Source: Alistipes putredinis
Lineage (GTDB): Bacteria > Bacteroidota > Bacteroidia > Bacteroidales > Rikenellaceae
Length of the DNA: 64,000 bases
NCBI GenBank assembly: GCA_022009915.1
Contig: CP091730.1
Span: 1,054,001 to 1,118,000 of the forward strand
Reading direction: 5' to 3'
The notes beneath the pieces were generated by a model. That model saw only the letters and a program-made list of their open reading frames with translations. It searched no databases and was not told the DNA's origin. Numbering within the stretch: the stretch's first letter is position 1; every line of letters starts with the position of its first letter. The position numbers and the translations under genes were made by a program. Of the stretch, positions 48,960-58,232 are shown piece by piece.

Positions 48960-49287
48960 ATGAATTTAACTGCAATTATGTTTCAAGAGGCTGCCAAAAA
49001 GGCAGCGGCAGGCTGGTCCATGATTATTATGATGGTGCTGATTTTCGTGGTGATGTGGTTCTTCATGATACGTCCCCAGCAGAAACAGCAGAAAGAGACT
49101 CGCCAAATTCCGCAACTCGCTGGCAAAGGGTCAGAGGATTATCACCGCCGGCGGAATCTACGGAACTGTTCGCGAAATCAAGGAGAACTCCGTGCTTATA
49201 GAGGTGGACGGCAACTGCACCCTGCGCGTGGACAAGAACATGATTATGCGCGATCCGTCGGATGCGGCTCGGCCGAACGCCAAGTAG
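48960..49287 (+). CDS. yajC: Preprotein translocase subunit YajC
   Basis: ~109 residues. Accessory subunit of SecDF-YajC at the inner membrane. One transmembrane helix, WSMIIMMVLIFVVMWFFMIR, then the signature RPQQKQQKE. After a one-base error near 49105 comes FRNSLAKGQRIITAGGIYGT, VREIKENSVLIEVDGNCTLR and the end MIMRDPSDAARPNAK, stop at 49285-49287. Followed by a strong terminator. Confidence 0.92.
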
Positions 49288-49316
49288 GTCCCGGAAAGGA
49301 TTTATCGGATTTTTAG

Positions 49317-49357
49317 GAAGATTTTCCGCACCTCGATGCGGAAAATCTTCTTTTTTG
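49317..49357 (+). terminator. Terminator after yajC
   Basis: Perfect 14-bp stem GAAGATTTTCCGCA / TGCGGAAAATCTTC with a six-base loop, followed by seven Ts. Confidence 0.9.
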
Positions 49358-49398
49358 TGTTGTCATATGCTGCGGAATTGGTTAATTTTTGCGCCGTC

Positions 49399-50167
49399 AT
49401 GAAAACGAAGGAAGAACTCCGTGAAATAATAGATTTCATCGCCGATTATGCGACGTATCTGTTGGGTTCGGGCGTGCATACGTCCCGCGTGATTCGCAAT
49501 TCGAGGCGGATAGGCTCGTCGCAGGGAGTGGACTGCAGATGTCCACGTTTCAGAAAAGCATCATACTTACGGCGCGCGATGTCGAAGGCGGCGAATCGCT
49601 TACCAGTGTGGTGTCCATTCCGGCATTGCCGATAAGTTTCGAGCGTAATGCCGATTTGAGCGCTCTGAGCTGGGATGCCGCGGACACTCCGTTGTCGATG
49701 GAGGAGATTCGCGGAACGGTACGAGGCGGCGAAGAACAAACCGCGCATAGATCCGATATTCGTGCTGCTGACCGTCGGACTGGCCAACGCTTCGTTCTGC
49801 CGGCTGTTCGGAGGGGACTGGATGTCGATGGGAATAGTCTTTACATCGACGATGGTCGGATTCGCTGTCAAGCAGCGCATGCAGGTGCACGGTGTGAATC
49901 ATTTCCTGATTTTCGTCGTTTCGTCTTTCGTGGCCTCCCTGTGCGCCTCGGCGGCATTGTGCTTCGATTGTACGGCCCAGACAGCGCTGGCTACCAGCGT
50001 TTTGTTTCTCGTCCCGGGGGTTCCGCTCATAAACGGGGTGATAGATATAGTGGAAGGACATATTCTGATAGGGTTCAGCCGGCTCATAAACGCGCTGCTT
50101 TTTAGTCGTGTGCATTGCGGCCGGACTTGCTGCGACCCTGCTTATGATTAAAGACAGTTTGTTGTGA
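49399..50167 (+). CDS. Threonine/serine exporter, ThrE N-terminal-type subunit
   Basis: ~255 residues. Starts MKTKEELREIIDFIADYATY with LLGSGVHTSRVIRNS (the ThrE soluble domain). After frame breaks near 49515 and 49720 come helices NASFCRLFGGDWMSMGIVFT, FLIFVVSSFVASLCASAALC, VLFLVPGVPLINGVIDIVEG, and a last helix VVCIAAGLAATLLMI after an extra T near 50101. The stop at 50165-50167 overlaps the start of the next subunit gene. PF06738-type. Confidence 0.85.
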
Positions 50168-50652
50168 TAGTTGCGGATATTTTGCTCGACGGCTTTTTCG
50201 CTGCGATAGCCGCCATAGGATTCGGAGCCATATCCGATCCGCCGCTAAGGGCGTTCCCGCGTATAGCGGTTCTGGCTGCGGTGGGCCATGCCCTGCGTTT
50301 CTGCCTGATGAACTATTTTTCTATGGACATCGCCTCGGCGTCGTTTTGCGCCGGACTGGCAATCGGAAGCGGCAGCCTCTGGCTCGGCAAGAGCATACGT
50401 TGTCCGATGACTGTCCTGTATATACCGGCACTGCTTCCGATGGTCCCGGGCATTTATGCCTACAAGACCGTCTTCTCGTTAATCATGTTCTTGCAGTCTC
50501 TCGACAGTGCCGAACAGGGAGCGTTATATATGCAGGCTTTTTTCCTGAATGCCACCGTGTCGTTCAGCGTCATACTGCTGATGGCTGTCGGAGCCACGTT
50601 GCCGATGTTCGTTTTCAGTAACCGTGCGTTTTCGCTAACCCGAAAAAGATAG
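50164..50652 (+). CDS. Threonine/serine exporter, ThrE C-terminal-type subunit (PF12821-like)
   Basis: Intact, 162 residues. The GTG start overlaps the stop of the partner gene (GTGA), so translation is coupled. Five hydrophobic helices with the family block GFGAISDPPLRAFPRIAVLA and YIPALLPMVPGIYAYKTVFS. Together the two proteins equal one full ThrE exporter (5+5 helices). Exports threonine and serine in characterised relatives. Confidence 0.87.
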   Translation: MIVADILLDGFFAAIAAIGFGAISDPPLRAFPRIAVLAAVGHALRFCLMNYFSMDIASASFCAGLAIGSGSLWLGKSIRCPMTVLYIPALLPMVPGIYAYKTVFSLIMFLQSLDSAEQGALYMQAFFLNATVSFSVILLMAVGATLPMFVFSNRAFSLTRKR

Positions 50653-50658
50653 AGGATA

Positions 50659-51395
50659 ATGGAGATTTTCTGGAATACGATAGCCGATTATAATACAGCC
50701 ACATGGCCGGTGCAAATCGCGTTTTTAGTCGTGGGCGCCTTTTTGCTGTTCAGGCTTTACGTCCGCCCGAGCGAGCTGGTATGCCGGTCGATGAGCGCCT
50801 ATATGGCGGCGGTGAATTTATGGATAGCCGTGGCGTATTATCTGATTTTCTGCGCTCCGCGCGAATACAACGGCCTTTCGGCGATATTCTGGGCCATCAT
50901 GGGACTGATGTGGATTTACGATGCCGCAGGCGGCGGACTGCTTCAATATAGGCGCCGCCACTCGCGTTTCGCATTCGTGCTGCTTGCGATGCCCGTGCTT
51001 TATCCGTTGCTCTCGCTTGCCCTCGGGCGAAAGTTTCCGGTTATGACTTCGTCGTTGATGCCGTGTTCGGTGGCGGTCTTCACGGTGGGTCTGATGATGG
51101 AATTTTTCCCGTAAGGCGAATATAGTGCTCGCCCTGCTGATGTGCCACTGGGCACTGGCCGGATTGTTGAAGGTGCGGTTTTTCGATATTCCGGAAGATT
51201 ATCTTCTGGCATGCAGCGTCATTCCGGCTCTATATCTGTTTTTCAGCGATTATACGAAAGGCCTGAAAGCGGGCGATTGCAAACCGTCGGTCGGGGTGCT
51301 GAGGCTGCTTTTTCGTCATTTTGTGTGTGGCGGCTGGTGCAGTAGTCGTATTGACGTTTATGGACCGATGCGATTTACTGGCCGCTGTTGTCTGA
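50659..51395 (+). CDS. DUF6064-family membrane protein
   Basis: ~245 residues, six bases after the exporter gene. Starts MEIFWNTIADYNTATWPVQI, a DUF6064-type start, with about seven hydrophobic helices (NLWIAVAYYLIFCAPREYNG; FAFVLLAMPVLYPLLSLALG; LALLMCHWALAGLLKVRFFD). Frame breaks lie near 51112 and 51310-51320; the last corrected helix is FVILCVAAGAVVVLTFMDR and the stop is TGA at 51393-51395. Role unknown; possibly helps the exporter. Confidence 0.75.
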
Positions 51396-51540
51396 TTGCA
51401 GTTCCGGCAGGTTTTTCGTGCGCATGCAGCATACCGAGTTGGGTCTCTATGATTCCGGCTATTTCGGATTGCTGATTCGTCTGGTCGTCGTCGGAATTGC
51501 TCACGGAAAAAGAATTTCCAAGGCAGGGTACAGTAGTTTA

Positions 51541-51777
51541 TCAGAGAAAAAAACACTCGGATTGGACGGTGATTACAGCGTCGATTTTGTGCTGGTATTT
51601 TTCCATTTCATTGAAAAAATCGAGCATGCTTTGCGGATTGTTTTCCACAGCAGGCAGCAAAAGAATGCCGCCTTCGTCTCCCATTTGTTCGAATTCGGTG
51701 CAAAAGCCGAGATTGTAGTTCGAGGCTATTTCCTTTGCGACGTCTTCGCTCAGTCCGTATAATACGATGTTTTTCAT
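51541..51777 (-). CDS. Small DUF3783-like protein
   Basis: Intact, 78 residues from the ATG at 51777 (MKNIVLYGLSEDVAKEIASN); the open frame starts 11 codons earlier but without family-like sequence. Compact alpha/beta protein: LGFCTEFEQMGDEGGILLLP, MLDFFNEMEKYQHKIDAVIT. The pattern resembles DUF3783 domains of Bacteroidales; function unknown. Located alone between convergent DUF6064 and the AspT-type transporter. Confidence 0.6.
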   Translation of the reverse strand: MKNIVLYGLSEDVAKEIASNYNLGFCTEFEQMGDEGGILLLPAVENNPQSMLDFFNEMEKYQHKIDAVITVQSECFFL

Positions 51778-51906
51778 GCGGTGCGATATTAAAAATAAAG
51801 GCGCGAACATATGGTTTGCTAATCACTTCAATCCGTCCGCCCGATTCCGTATGGCAAAGAATCAGAGACTTTTAGTGTCCGCGCCTTGTCTTGTCGTTCC
51901 GGTGTC

Positions 51907-53592
51907 TTATCCGAAAATGAGTATGAGCATCTGTGCCGCCAGTACGCGCAGGAACATCGACAGCGGGTATACCGTTGCGTATCCTACCGACGGGGCGTCC
52001 GTTGTGGTCTGCTCCGAGGAGTAGGCCAGTGCCGGCGGATTGGTGGATGCTCCCGACAGCACGCCGATGAGCGTGTAGTAGTTGAGTTTGTAGTAGAGCT
52101 TTCCGACGGTTCCGGCCAGCAGCAGCGGCACGATTGTGATGATTGCTCCGTAGCCTATCCAAACGTATCCTCCGCCGATGAGCGTGGGGATGAAATCTTC
52201 GCCAGCGCCCAGTCCGACACCTGCAAGGAACAGCGATATTCCCACCTCGCGCAGCATCAGGTTGGCGCTCATCGTGGTGTACGTAACCATTTTATACTGC
52301 GGTCCGTAACGGCCTATCAGGATTGCTACGATGAGCGGTCCGCCGGCAAGTCCCAGCTTGACCGGTTGCGGAACCCCGGGAATCCAGAACGATATGCTGC
52401 CCAGAATCACTCCGAGGGCGATGCCGATGAAAATGGGTATCAGATTGGGATGGTCCAGACGTTTGAGCGAGTTGCCGAACAGTCTTTCGGCGTGAGCCAC
52501 CGAAAGTTCGGGACCGACCACCGTTACGCGGTCGCCGAGTTGCAGTTGCAGGTTGCCCGAAGCTACGAGGTCGATGCCGGCGCGATTGATGCGCGTTATG
52601 GTGACGCCGCACGTGTTGCGGACATGCAGGCTCGGACAGCTGCTTGCCATTCAGGCTCGGGCTGGGTGATGAGGATGCGGCGCGAAATCATGTTCTTGGA
52701 CATTATCTGCCAGTCGGTTTCCACCTTTTTACCCAGCAGGGCAATCAGCGCCTCTTCGTCTCCGGGGCGTTATGACAGCCAGAATACGGTCGCCGCAGTG
52801 CAGTTGCGTGGAGGCATCCACGAGCTGCTGCTCCTGACCCGGGCGGCAGATGCGTGAGATTACGAAGTCGCGTTGCAGCAGTTCGTGTACCTGAACCACC
52901 GTCTTGCCGTCTATGGCTTCGTTGCTTATCTCTATCGTGATGCGGTGCGTCATTATGTCTTTGAGCGCGTCGGTGCCCATGCCGGCGGCCTGTTCTTCCT
53001 TCTGGGTGTCGATGCGGAACATGTAGCGCATGGCCAGCAGCGAGAGAATGGCGCCGATGACTCCGAGCGGATAAGAAACTGCGTAACCCGTGGCGATGTT
53101 CGAGGCGTCGGCTCCGGCATGCAGGTCGCTGAATGCCTGCTGTGCCGCTCCGAGACCCGGAGTATTGGTCACTGCACCGGACATTATGCCCACCATCGTT
53201 TCGATGGGCAGGCCGGTGATGAAGTACAGGCCTATGGTAACGGCCACTCCGAGCACGACGGTGAGCGTGGCTACCTTATTGAGCGTTATTCCTCCCTTGC
53301 GGAACGAGGAAAAGAAACCCGGACCTACCTGCAACCCTATGGAGTAGACGAACAAAATGAGGCCGAACTCTTTGATGAAATGGAGCAGATGCCCGTCCAC
53401 GTTCATGCCGAAGTAGCCGAATGCGATGCCCACGAACAGGATGCCCGTAACGCCGAGTCCTACGCCTGCGATTTTGAGTTTGCCGAGTATTATTCCGAGC
53501 GCGATGACCAGAGCCAGTATCAGCACCGAGTGCGCGACACCGCCGCCCCAGAGCGTCGGATAACCCCGCAGAAGTTTTTCGAGTAATTCCAT
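51907..53592 (-). CDS. AspT/YidE-family transporter with TrkA-C domains
   Basis: ~560 residues. N-terminal half: LILALVIALGIILGKLKIAG, FGLILFVYSIGLQVGPGFFS, GIMSGAVTNTPGLGAAQQAF (family signature TNTPGLGAA). Two TrkA-C (RCK_C) domains in the middle (VQVHELLQRDFVISRICRPG; LQLGDRVTVVGPELSVAHAE). C-terminal half: EVGISLFLAGVGLGAGEDFI, GVLSGASTNPPALAYSSEQT. Frame breaks lie near 52770 and 52630. Relatives exchange aspartate and alanine; most have unknown substrates. A cobalamin riboswitch lies ~175 bases upstream on the same strand. Confidence 0.88.
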
Positions 53593-53766
53593 ATTTGTTT
53601 TACATTAAAATAAGTCGCATTTCAAACAAACATACATCCTTGCCGCGCGTTTGCGGATTTTAATACCGCGCACTCGCAAACTGCCTCGCACTTTTTAGAG
53701 CAAAGATTATATTTCAATAATGTCGCCAAGCCTAACCCACGAGTTCTCGGTGGACGTTTTTTTCAA

Positions 53767-53951
53767 CGGATACGGCAGGTCTTCTGACTCTGACTCCCGC
53801 CTTTTCGAAGCCTTCCCGAGTTTTTAGGTCAGTGGCGGAGATGTTCGATGGCGTGTGTTGAAGGAGTCTCACAGCAGCGGGACTGTCCGGGATTCTCACC
53901 CGATTCCCTTTTAATTCCGTCCGTCTGTGTGGCGGACGAAAACCGAATCCG
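53767..53951 (-). promoter_or_regulatory. Cobalamin riboswitch
   Basis: Minus strand shows the full class-I pattern in order: AAAAGGGAATCGGGTGAGAA, CCCGGACAGTCCCGCTGCTG, GCCACTGACC, CTCGGGAAGGC, and the B12 box GTCAGAAGACCTGCCG. The closing P1 stem is CGGATTCGG (53951-53943) with CCGTATCCG (53775-53767). A short CCAC/GTGG hairpin follows but no T run. It senses adenosyl- or hydroxocobalamin. The next gene downstream is the AspT/YidE transporter. Confidence 0.92.
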
Positions 53952-53954
53952 GCA

Positions 53955-53985
53955 CAAAGTTAATGGTTAATATCGAAAAAAACAA
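53955..53985 (-). promoter_or_regulatory. Promoter of the cobalamin riboswitch transcript
   Basis: On the minus strand TTG at 53985-53983 and TAACTTTG at 53962-53955, 20 bases apart, which puts the RNA start right at the riboswitch 5' end. Confidence 0.65.
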
Positions 53986-54018
53986 ATCTATAAGTAGCTA
54001 AATTTTTCCGTGCAGCAC

Positions 54019-54057
54019 GAAAAACTCCCTTTCGCGTCTCTGCGCAAAAAGGGAGTT
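54019..54057 (-). terminator. Terminator of the aminopeptidase gene
   Basis: AACTCCCTTT / AAAGGGAGTT stem with a GC-rich loop, followed on the minus strand by TTTTTCG. It begins about 25 bases beyond the stop at 54081. Confidence 0.75.
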
Positions 54058-54080
54058 GGGTCGAAAGGGCGGGGAGGACC

Positions 54081-55460
54081 TTATTCCGCCATGAAAGCCT
54101 CGATTTCCTCCGTGGTTTCTGGAACGTGGCGCTTTCCGAGCACGCGGTTGCCATGCTCGGTTATCAGCATGTCGTCCTCGATTCGTATGCCGCCGAAATC
54201 GTAATAGGATTCGAGAAGGGTGTAGTCGATGCAGTCTTTGAGTCTGCCTTCGGATTTCCACTTTTCGATATAGGCGGGAATGAAGTATATGCCCGGCTCC
54301 ACAGTCACCACCATGCCCTTTTGCAGGCGGCGTCCCATGCGGCATGCGCTCGCGCTGAGGTCCGTCGTGCGGGTTATCTCCCCGTCGTAGCCTACGAAGT
54401 TCTCGCCGAAGTTCTCCATGTCGTGTACGTCCAGTCCCATCTGGTGCCCAAGTCCGTGGGGCATGAACAGCGAATGGGCGCCGGAGCTTACCAGAAAGTC
54501 GGTATCGCCTTTCAGCAGCCCCAGTGCTTTGAGCCCCTCGACGATGACGCGGCCCGAGGCGATGTGTACGTCGCGGTACGGCACACCCGGACGCGACAGT
54601 TCGAAAGCCTTGCGGTTGGCTGCGTACACGATGTCGTATATCTCTTTCTGCCTTGTCGAGAACCGTCCTCCCACAGGCATGGTGCGCGTGAAGTCGCTGC
54701 AATAGTTCGACACGGCTTCGGCGCCTGCGTCCACGAGCAGCAGCCGTCCGTTTTGCAGCACTCCGTCGTAGCAGTGGTTGTGCAGCGTCTCGCCGTGCTG
54801 CGACACTATCGAGGCAAAGGATACTCCCTGCTCCGCGCGAAAGGGCTATGCCCTCTATCGTTCCGGCGATGTCGCGTTCCACCACGCCCTCGCGGCACAT
54901 GCGCATGGCTGTCGTGTGCATCAGAAAGCCTGTCTCGCAGGCCTGCTCTATCTGTTCTATCTCTTCGTCCGTCTTTTTGTCGCGCATTGAGACGACCGCA
55001 CGTATGAGTTCGGCGGACGGTTCGGGAAGACGTCCCAAAAGAGCGGTAAGCTGCATCTTGGTGCTGCTTCTGTACGGCGGCAGGGTCTGTATTTTTGCGG
55101 CCTTGCGCTGCGGCCTTTTGCAGCGTGTCCTGCAACTCGGCCAGCGGAGCCGAATGTTCTATGCCGACGCTTCGGGCCAATTCGGCCACCGAAGGCTGCG
55201 GACCCATCCATATGATGTCGTCCATCGTCACGTCGTTGCCGAAGAGCACGGTCCGGCCGCTTTGAGTGTCCAGAACGGCTGCCATGTCGGGCATGCTCAG
55301 ACCGCAGTAGTACAGAAACGTGCTGTCCTGTCTGAAATGGTACTGGTTGTTGGTGTAGTTGGCCGGCGATTCGCTGTTGCCGCACAGCAGTATTATGCCG
55401 TCCCCGATTTTTCGAAAGAAGCGTCCTGCGGCGCTCCGTGTAGGTCTGTTCTGAAAACAT
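54081..55460 (-). CDS. Aminopeptidase P (Xaa-Pro aminopeptidase, M24B)
   Basis: ~460 residues. N-terminal creatinase-like domain (MFSEQTYTERRRTLLSK; PANYTNNQYHFRQDSTFLYY; VLFGNDVTMDDIIWMGPQPS). The catalytic pita-bread domain holds the five metal ligands: LLVDAGAEAVSNYCSDFTRT (Asp, Asp), PHGLGHQMGLDVHD (His), VVTVEPGIYF (Glu) and GIRIEDDMLIT (Glu). Frame breaks lie near 55405, 55090 and 54835. Cleaves the residue before proline in peptides, in the cytoplasm. A terminator follows. Confidence 0.93.
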
Positions 55461-55496
55461 GGTATGGATATTTTGATGTCTCTTAATGATTCAGGT

Positions 55497-56756
55497 TCAC
55501 TGGCACACGACCTCGTCCTTGTCAGCTATTTTGAACATGCGGTCGCCGCGCCGCACTTCGAACGGCGTTTTTTTATCGAGCAGTATACTCCTGCGGAGCC
55601 GTCCGGGCCGGATGTTCGTTTACGAATACCGTTTCGGCCGTCATCTCCTGCGCTCCGGTCTTCTCGCCCGTGAAAAAGTATCTGCCGGCCTGCTTCGAGC
55701 GGCGAGGCCTCCACGTATATTTCCGCCACCGAGATGCGTTTGAAAAAGTTCGTGACCTTGCCGACGAACACCTTGCGCACCGTCGCGGACGAACCGTAGT
55801 TTGCGCTCAGTTCCACCGTCGGAGAACCGAGGTAGTAGCCGCCCCAGAAATCGCGGTTGAACACCCTGCGCAGCCGCTCGACCCACATCTCCGCTTTCTT
55901 TTCATCGAAACTGCCGTCGCAAACGGCTTCTACCGCTTCGGAGTAGCACCGGCATACGGTTTTTACGTATTCGGCCGAACGGGCACGTCCTTCGATTTTC
56001 AGCACCCTCACTCCTGCACCGATGAATTTGTCCAGAAATGGTATCGTGCACAGATCTTTGGGAGAGAGCAGATATTTTTCCCTCGGTAGCTATCTCTTCG
56101 CCCGTTTCATTGTCGCGCAGCGTGTACGAGCGTCTGCAAATCTGCCTGCACGCGCCGCGGTTGGCCGAACATCCCGTGGTGTGTAGACTCAGGTAGCACT
56201 TGCCCGAAACGGCCATGCAGAGCGCCCCGTGTGCGAACATTTCGATTTTCATCCTCTCGCCTTTCGGGCCGCGTATGTCCTGCGTGCGTATGGCTTCGGC
56301 GATATATGTTATCTGCGGCAGGGACAATTCCCTTGCAAGGACCGCCACGTCGGCCCACTGCGAGTAGAAACGGAGCGTCTCGACATTGGAGACGTTGAGC
56401 TGCGTGGAGACATGCACCTCCAATCCGCGGCTGCGGGCGTAAAGTATAGCCGACTGGTCGGAGACTATCACCGCGTCCACGCCGTGCTCTGCGGCCGCAT
56501 CCACGAGCGAGTGCATCAGCTCGATTTCATCGTCGTATATGACCGTATTGACAGTAAGATAAGCCTTCACTCCGTGGCTGTGGGCCGTGGTCACGATGCG
56601 CTCCAAATCCTCGAACGTGAAGTTGGCGGACGAACGCGAGCGCATGTTAAGTTGTCCGACGCCGAAATAGATGCTGTCGGCTCCGGCGTCGATAGCCGCG
56701 CTGAGCGATTCGTAACTGCCCACGGGGGCCATTATCTCGATGTCTTTGCGTGTCAT
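55497..56756 (-). CDS. Peptidase U32-family protein
   Basis: ~418 residues from the ATG at 56756 (MTRKDIEIMAPVGSYESLSA). TIM-barrel start AAIDAGADSIYFGVGQLNMR, then HSHGVKAYLTVNTVIYDDEI, RGLEVHVSTQLNVSNVETLR. The U32 signature is EMFAHGALCMAVSGKCYLSL, with the Cys cluster GCSANRGACRQICRRSY. After a break near 56080 comes LLSPKDLCTIPFLDKFIGAG, then another near 55690; end DRMFKIADKDEVVCQ at 55497. U32 proteins include RlhA and UbiU-type hydroxylation factors. Start codon lies inside the first 125-bp repeat. Confidence 0.9.
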
Positions 56757-57130
56757 TGAAGTTTCGAATTTTTTTAAGTTTATGTTTTTGACACGCAAAG
56801 CCGAGGTCTGTTACCCACCTTCTCCCGTCTTCCTCCTGTGAGGAAGAAGCCTCCGAACTTCGTTCGTCGATAGCGTGTCATTGAAGTTTCGAATTTTTTT
56901 CAGTTTATGTTTTTGACACGCAAAGCCGAGGCGAGTTACCCACCTTCTCCCGTCTTCTCGCTGAGAGGAAGAAGCCTCCGAACATCGTTCGTCGATAGCG
57001 TGTCATTCAGGTTTCGAATTTTTCAGTTTATGTTTTTTTGACACGCAAAGCCGAGGCGAGTTACCCACCTTCTCCCGTCTTCTCGCTGAGAGTAAGAAGC
57101 CTCCGAACATCTTTTGTCGATAGCGTGTCA
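56748..57130. repeat. Three exact-period 125-bp tandem repeats
   Basis: Units start with GCGTGTCATT at 56748, 56873 and 56998, with a fourth partial start at 57123; every period is exactly 125 bp. Each unit contains an inverted pair GCGTGTCA ... TGACACGC and a small hairpin. That hairpin changes in step on both sides between units (CTTCCTC/GAGGAAG in the first, CTTCTC/GAGAGGAAG in the second). The first unit overlaps the U32 start codon. No gene crosses units 2 and 3. Confidence 0.9.
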
Positions 57131-57148
57131 TTCTGCCGTTTTATTCGG

Positions 57149-58120
57149 TTATTTGTTGCGTCTAAGGAGCCCGAGTACGAACTCGCGCAGCACGGCCTTG
57201 CGCTGCGGCTGTGCGTCGAGGGAGTCCAATGCGGCGACAGCTCTTTCGAAATGAACGTTTATCTGGTCCTCGGCATTTGAGCGCACGTCGTATTTGTCGT
57301 ATATGGCAAGCGCCTTTTCTATTTTGCGCATCTGGCTGAGGGTTCGGTCCTTGTGGAGCGAGGAGAGCGTCTGGCGGTCGTCCTCGTCCGCACTCAACAT
57401 GGCCGATATTTGCAGGAATGTCTTTTTGCCTTCCAGAATGTCTCCTCCGACATTTTTACCCAGACGGCTGTCGCCGTAGCTGTCCAGCAAGTCGTCCTGC
57501 AACTGGAATGCCAGCCCGAACTGCTCGGCAAAACGTCTCAGCGTCTGCCTGTCCTCCTGCGAGGCATCGCCCAGAATGGCGCCTATTTCGGCAGAACCTT
57601 CGAACAGTGCGGCGGTTTTGAGCCGTATCATCTCCATGTACTGTTCGACGGTTACCGATGCGGCCGACTCGAAGTCCATGTCGAACTGCTGCCCTTCGCA
57701 CACCTCGATTGCCATGCGGTTGAACGGCTCCATTATCAGATGCAGCTTGTCGGCCGGAGCCTCGGAAAGCAGCCGGTAGGCGTATATCATCATCGCGTCG
57801 CCGGAAAGAATCGCCGTGTTCGCGTTCCAGCGGCGGTGCACCGTTTCTCTGCCGCGCCTGAGCGTGGCATTGTCCATTATGTCGTCGTGCAGCAGCGTGA
57901 AGTTGTGGAACACCTCCACCGCAGCGGCGCAGGGCAGGGCAGGCGCGGGGTCGTCCTTGTAGATGCCGCAGCAAAGCAGCACGAACATGGGCCTCAGCCG
58001 TTTGCCTCCGGCTTCGAGAGTGTATTCTATGGGACTGTACAACTGTCGCGGCCTCTGCGGGAAAGGCAGCGATTTTATGTATTGCTCCGCAAGGGAGCCG
58101 AGTTGTTCGACAGTATTCAT
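57149..58120 (-). CDS. Trans-isoprenyl diphosphate synthase
   Basis: Intact, 323 residues from the ATG at 58120 (MNTVEQLGSLAEQYIKSLPF); an upstream extension in frame is non-conserved. First Asp-rich motif: LLHDDIMDNATLRRGRETVH; second: FQLQDDLLDSYGDSRLGKN. Also YTLEAGGKRLRPMFVLLCCG and LKTAALFEGSAEIGAILGDA. Condenses isopentenyl diphosphate with allylic substrates; chain length is likely C15-C20 from small residues before the first motif (uncertain). Divergent from the ROK gene and immediately downstream of the tandem repeats' far side. Confidence 0.93.
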   Translation of the reverse strand: MNTVEQLGSLAEQYIKSLPFPQRPRQLYSPIEYTLEAGGKRLRPMFVLLCCGIYKDDPAPALPCAAAVEVFHNFTLLHDDIMDNATLRRGRETVHRRWNANTAILSGDAMMIYAYRLLSEAPADKLHLIMEPFNRMAIEVCEGQQFDMDFESAASVTVEQYMEMIRLKTAALFEGSAEIGAILGDASQEDRQTLRRFAEQFGLAFQLQDDLLDSYGDSRLGKNVGGDILEGKKTFLQISAMLSADEDDRQTLSSLHKDRTLSQMRKIEKALAIYDKYDVRSNAEDQINVHFERAVAALDSLDAQPQRKAVLREFVLGLLRRNK

Positions 58121-58232
58121 GACATGAATGCGGTATGTTTTAATGACAAAAGGTAATCTCTTTTTGCCCTTATTTTTGTTATACGGAAAAATGTGATACT
58201 TTTTGAATCCGAAATTATCACTAATACAGCTA

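Noticed and set aside
56748..57130. CRISPR array
   Set aside because: The repeat unit is 125 bp with no spacers of constant size and no cas genes; it is a tandem duplication.
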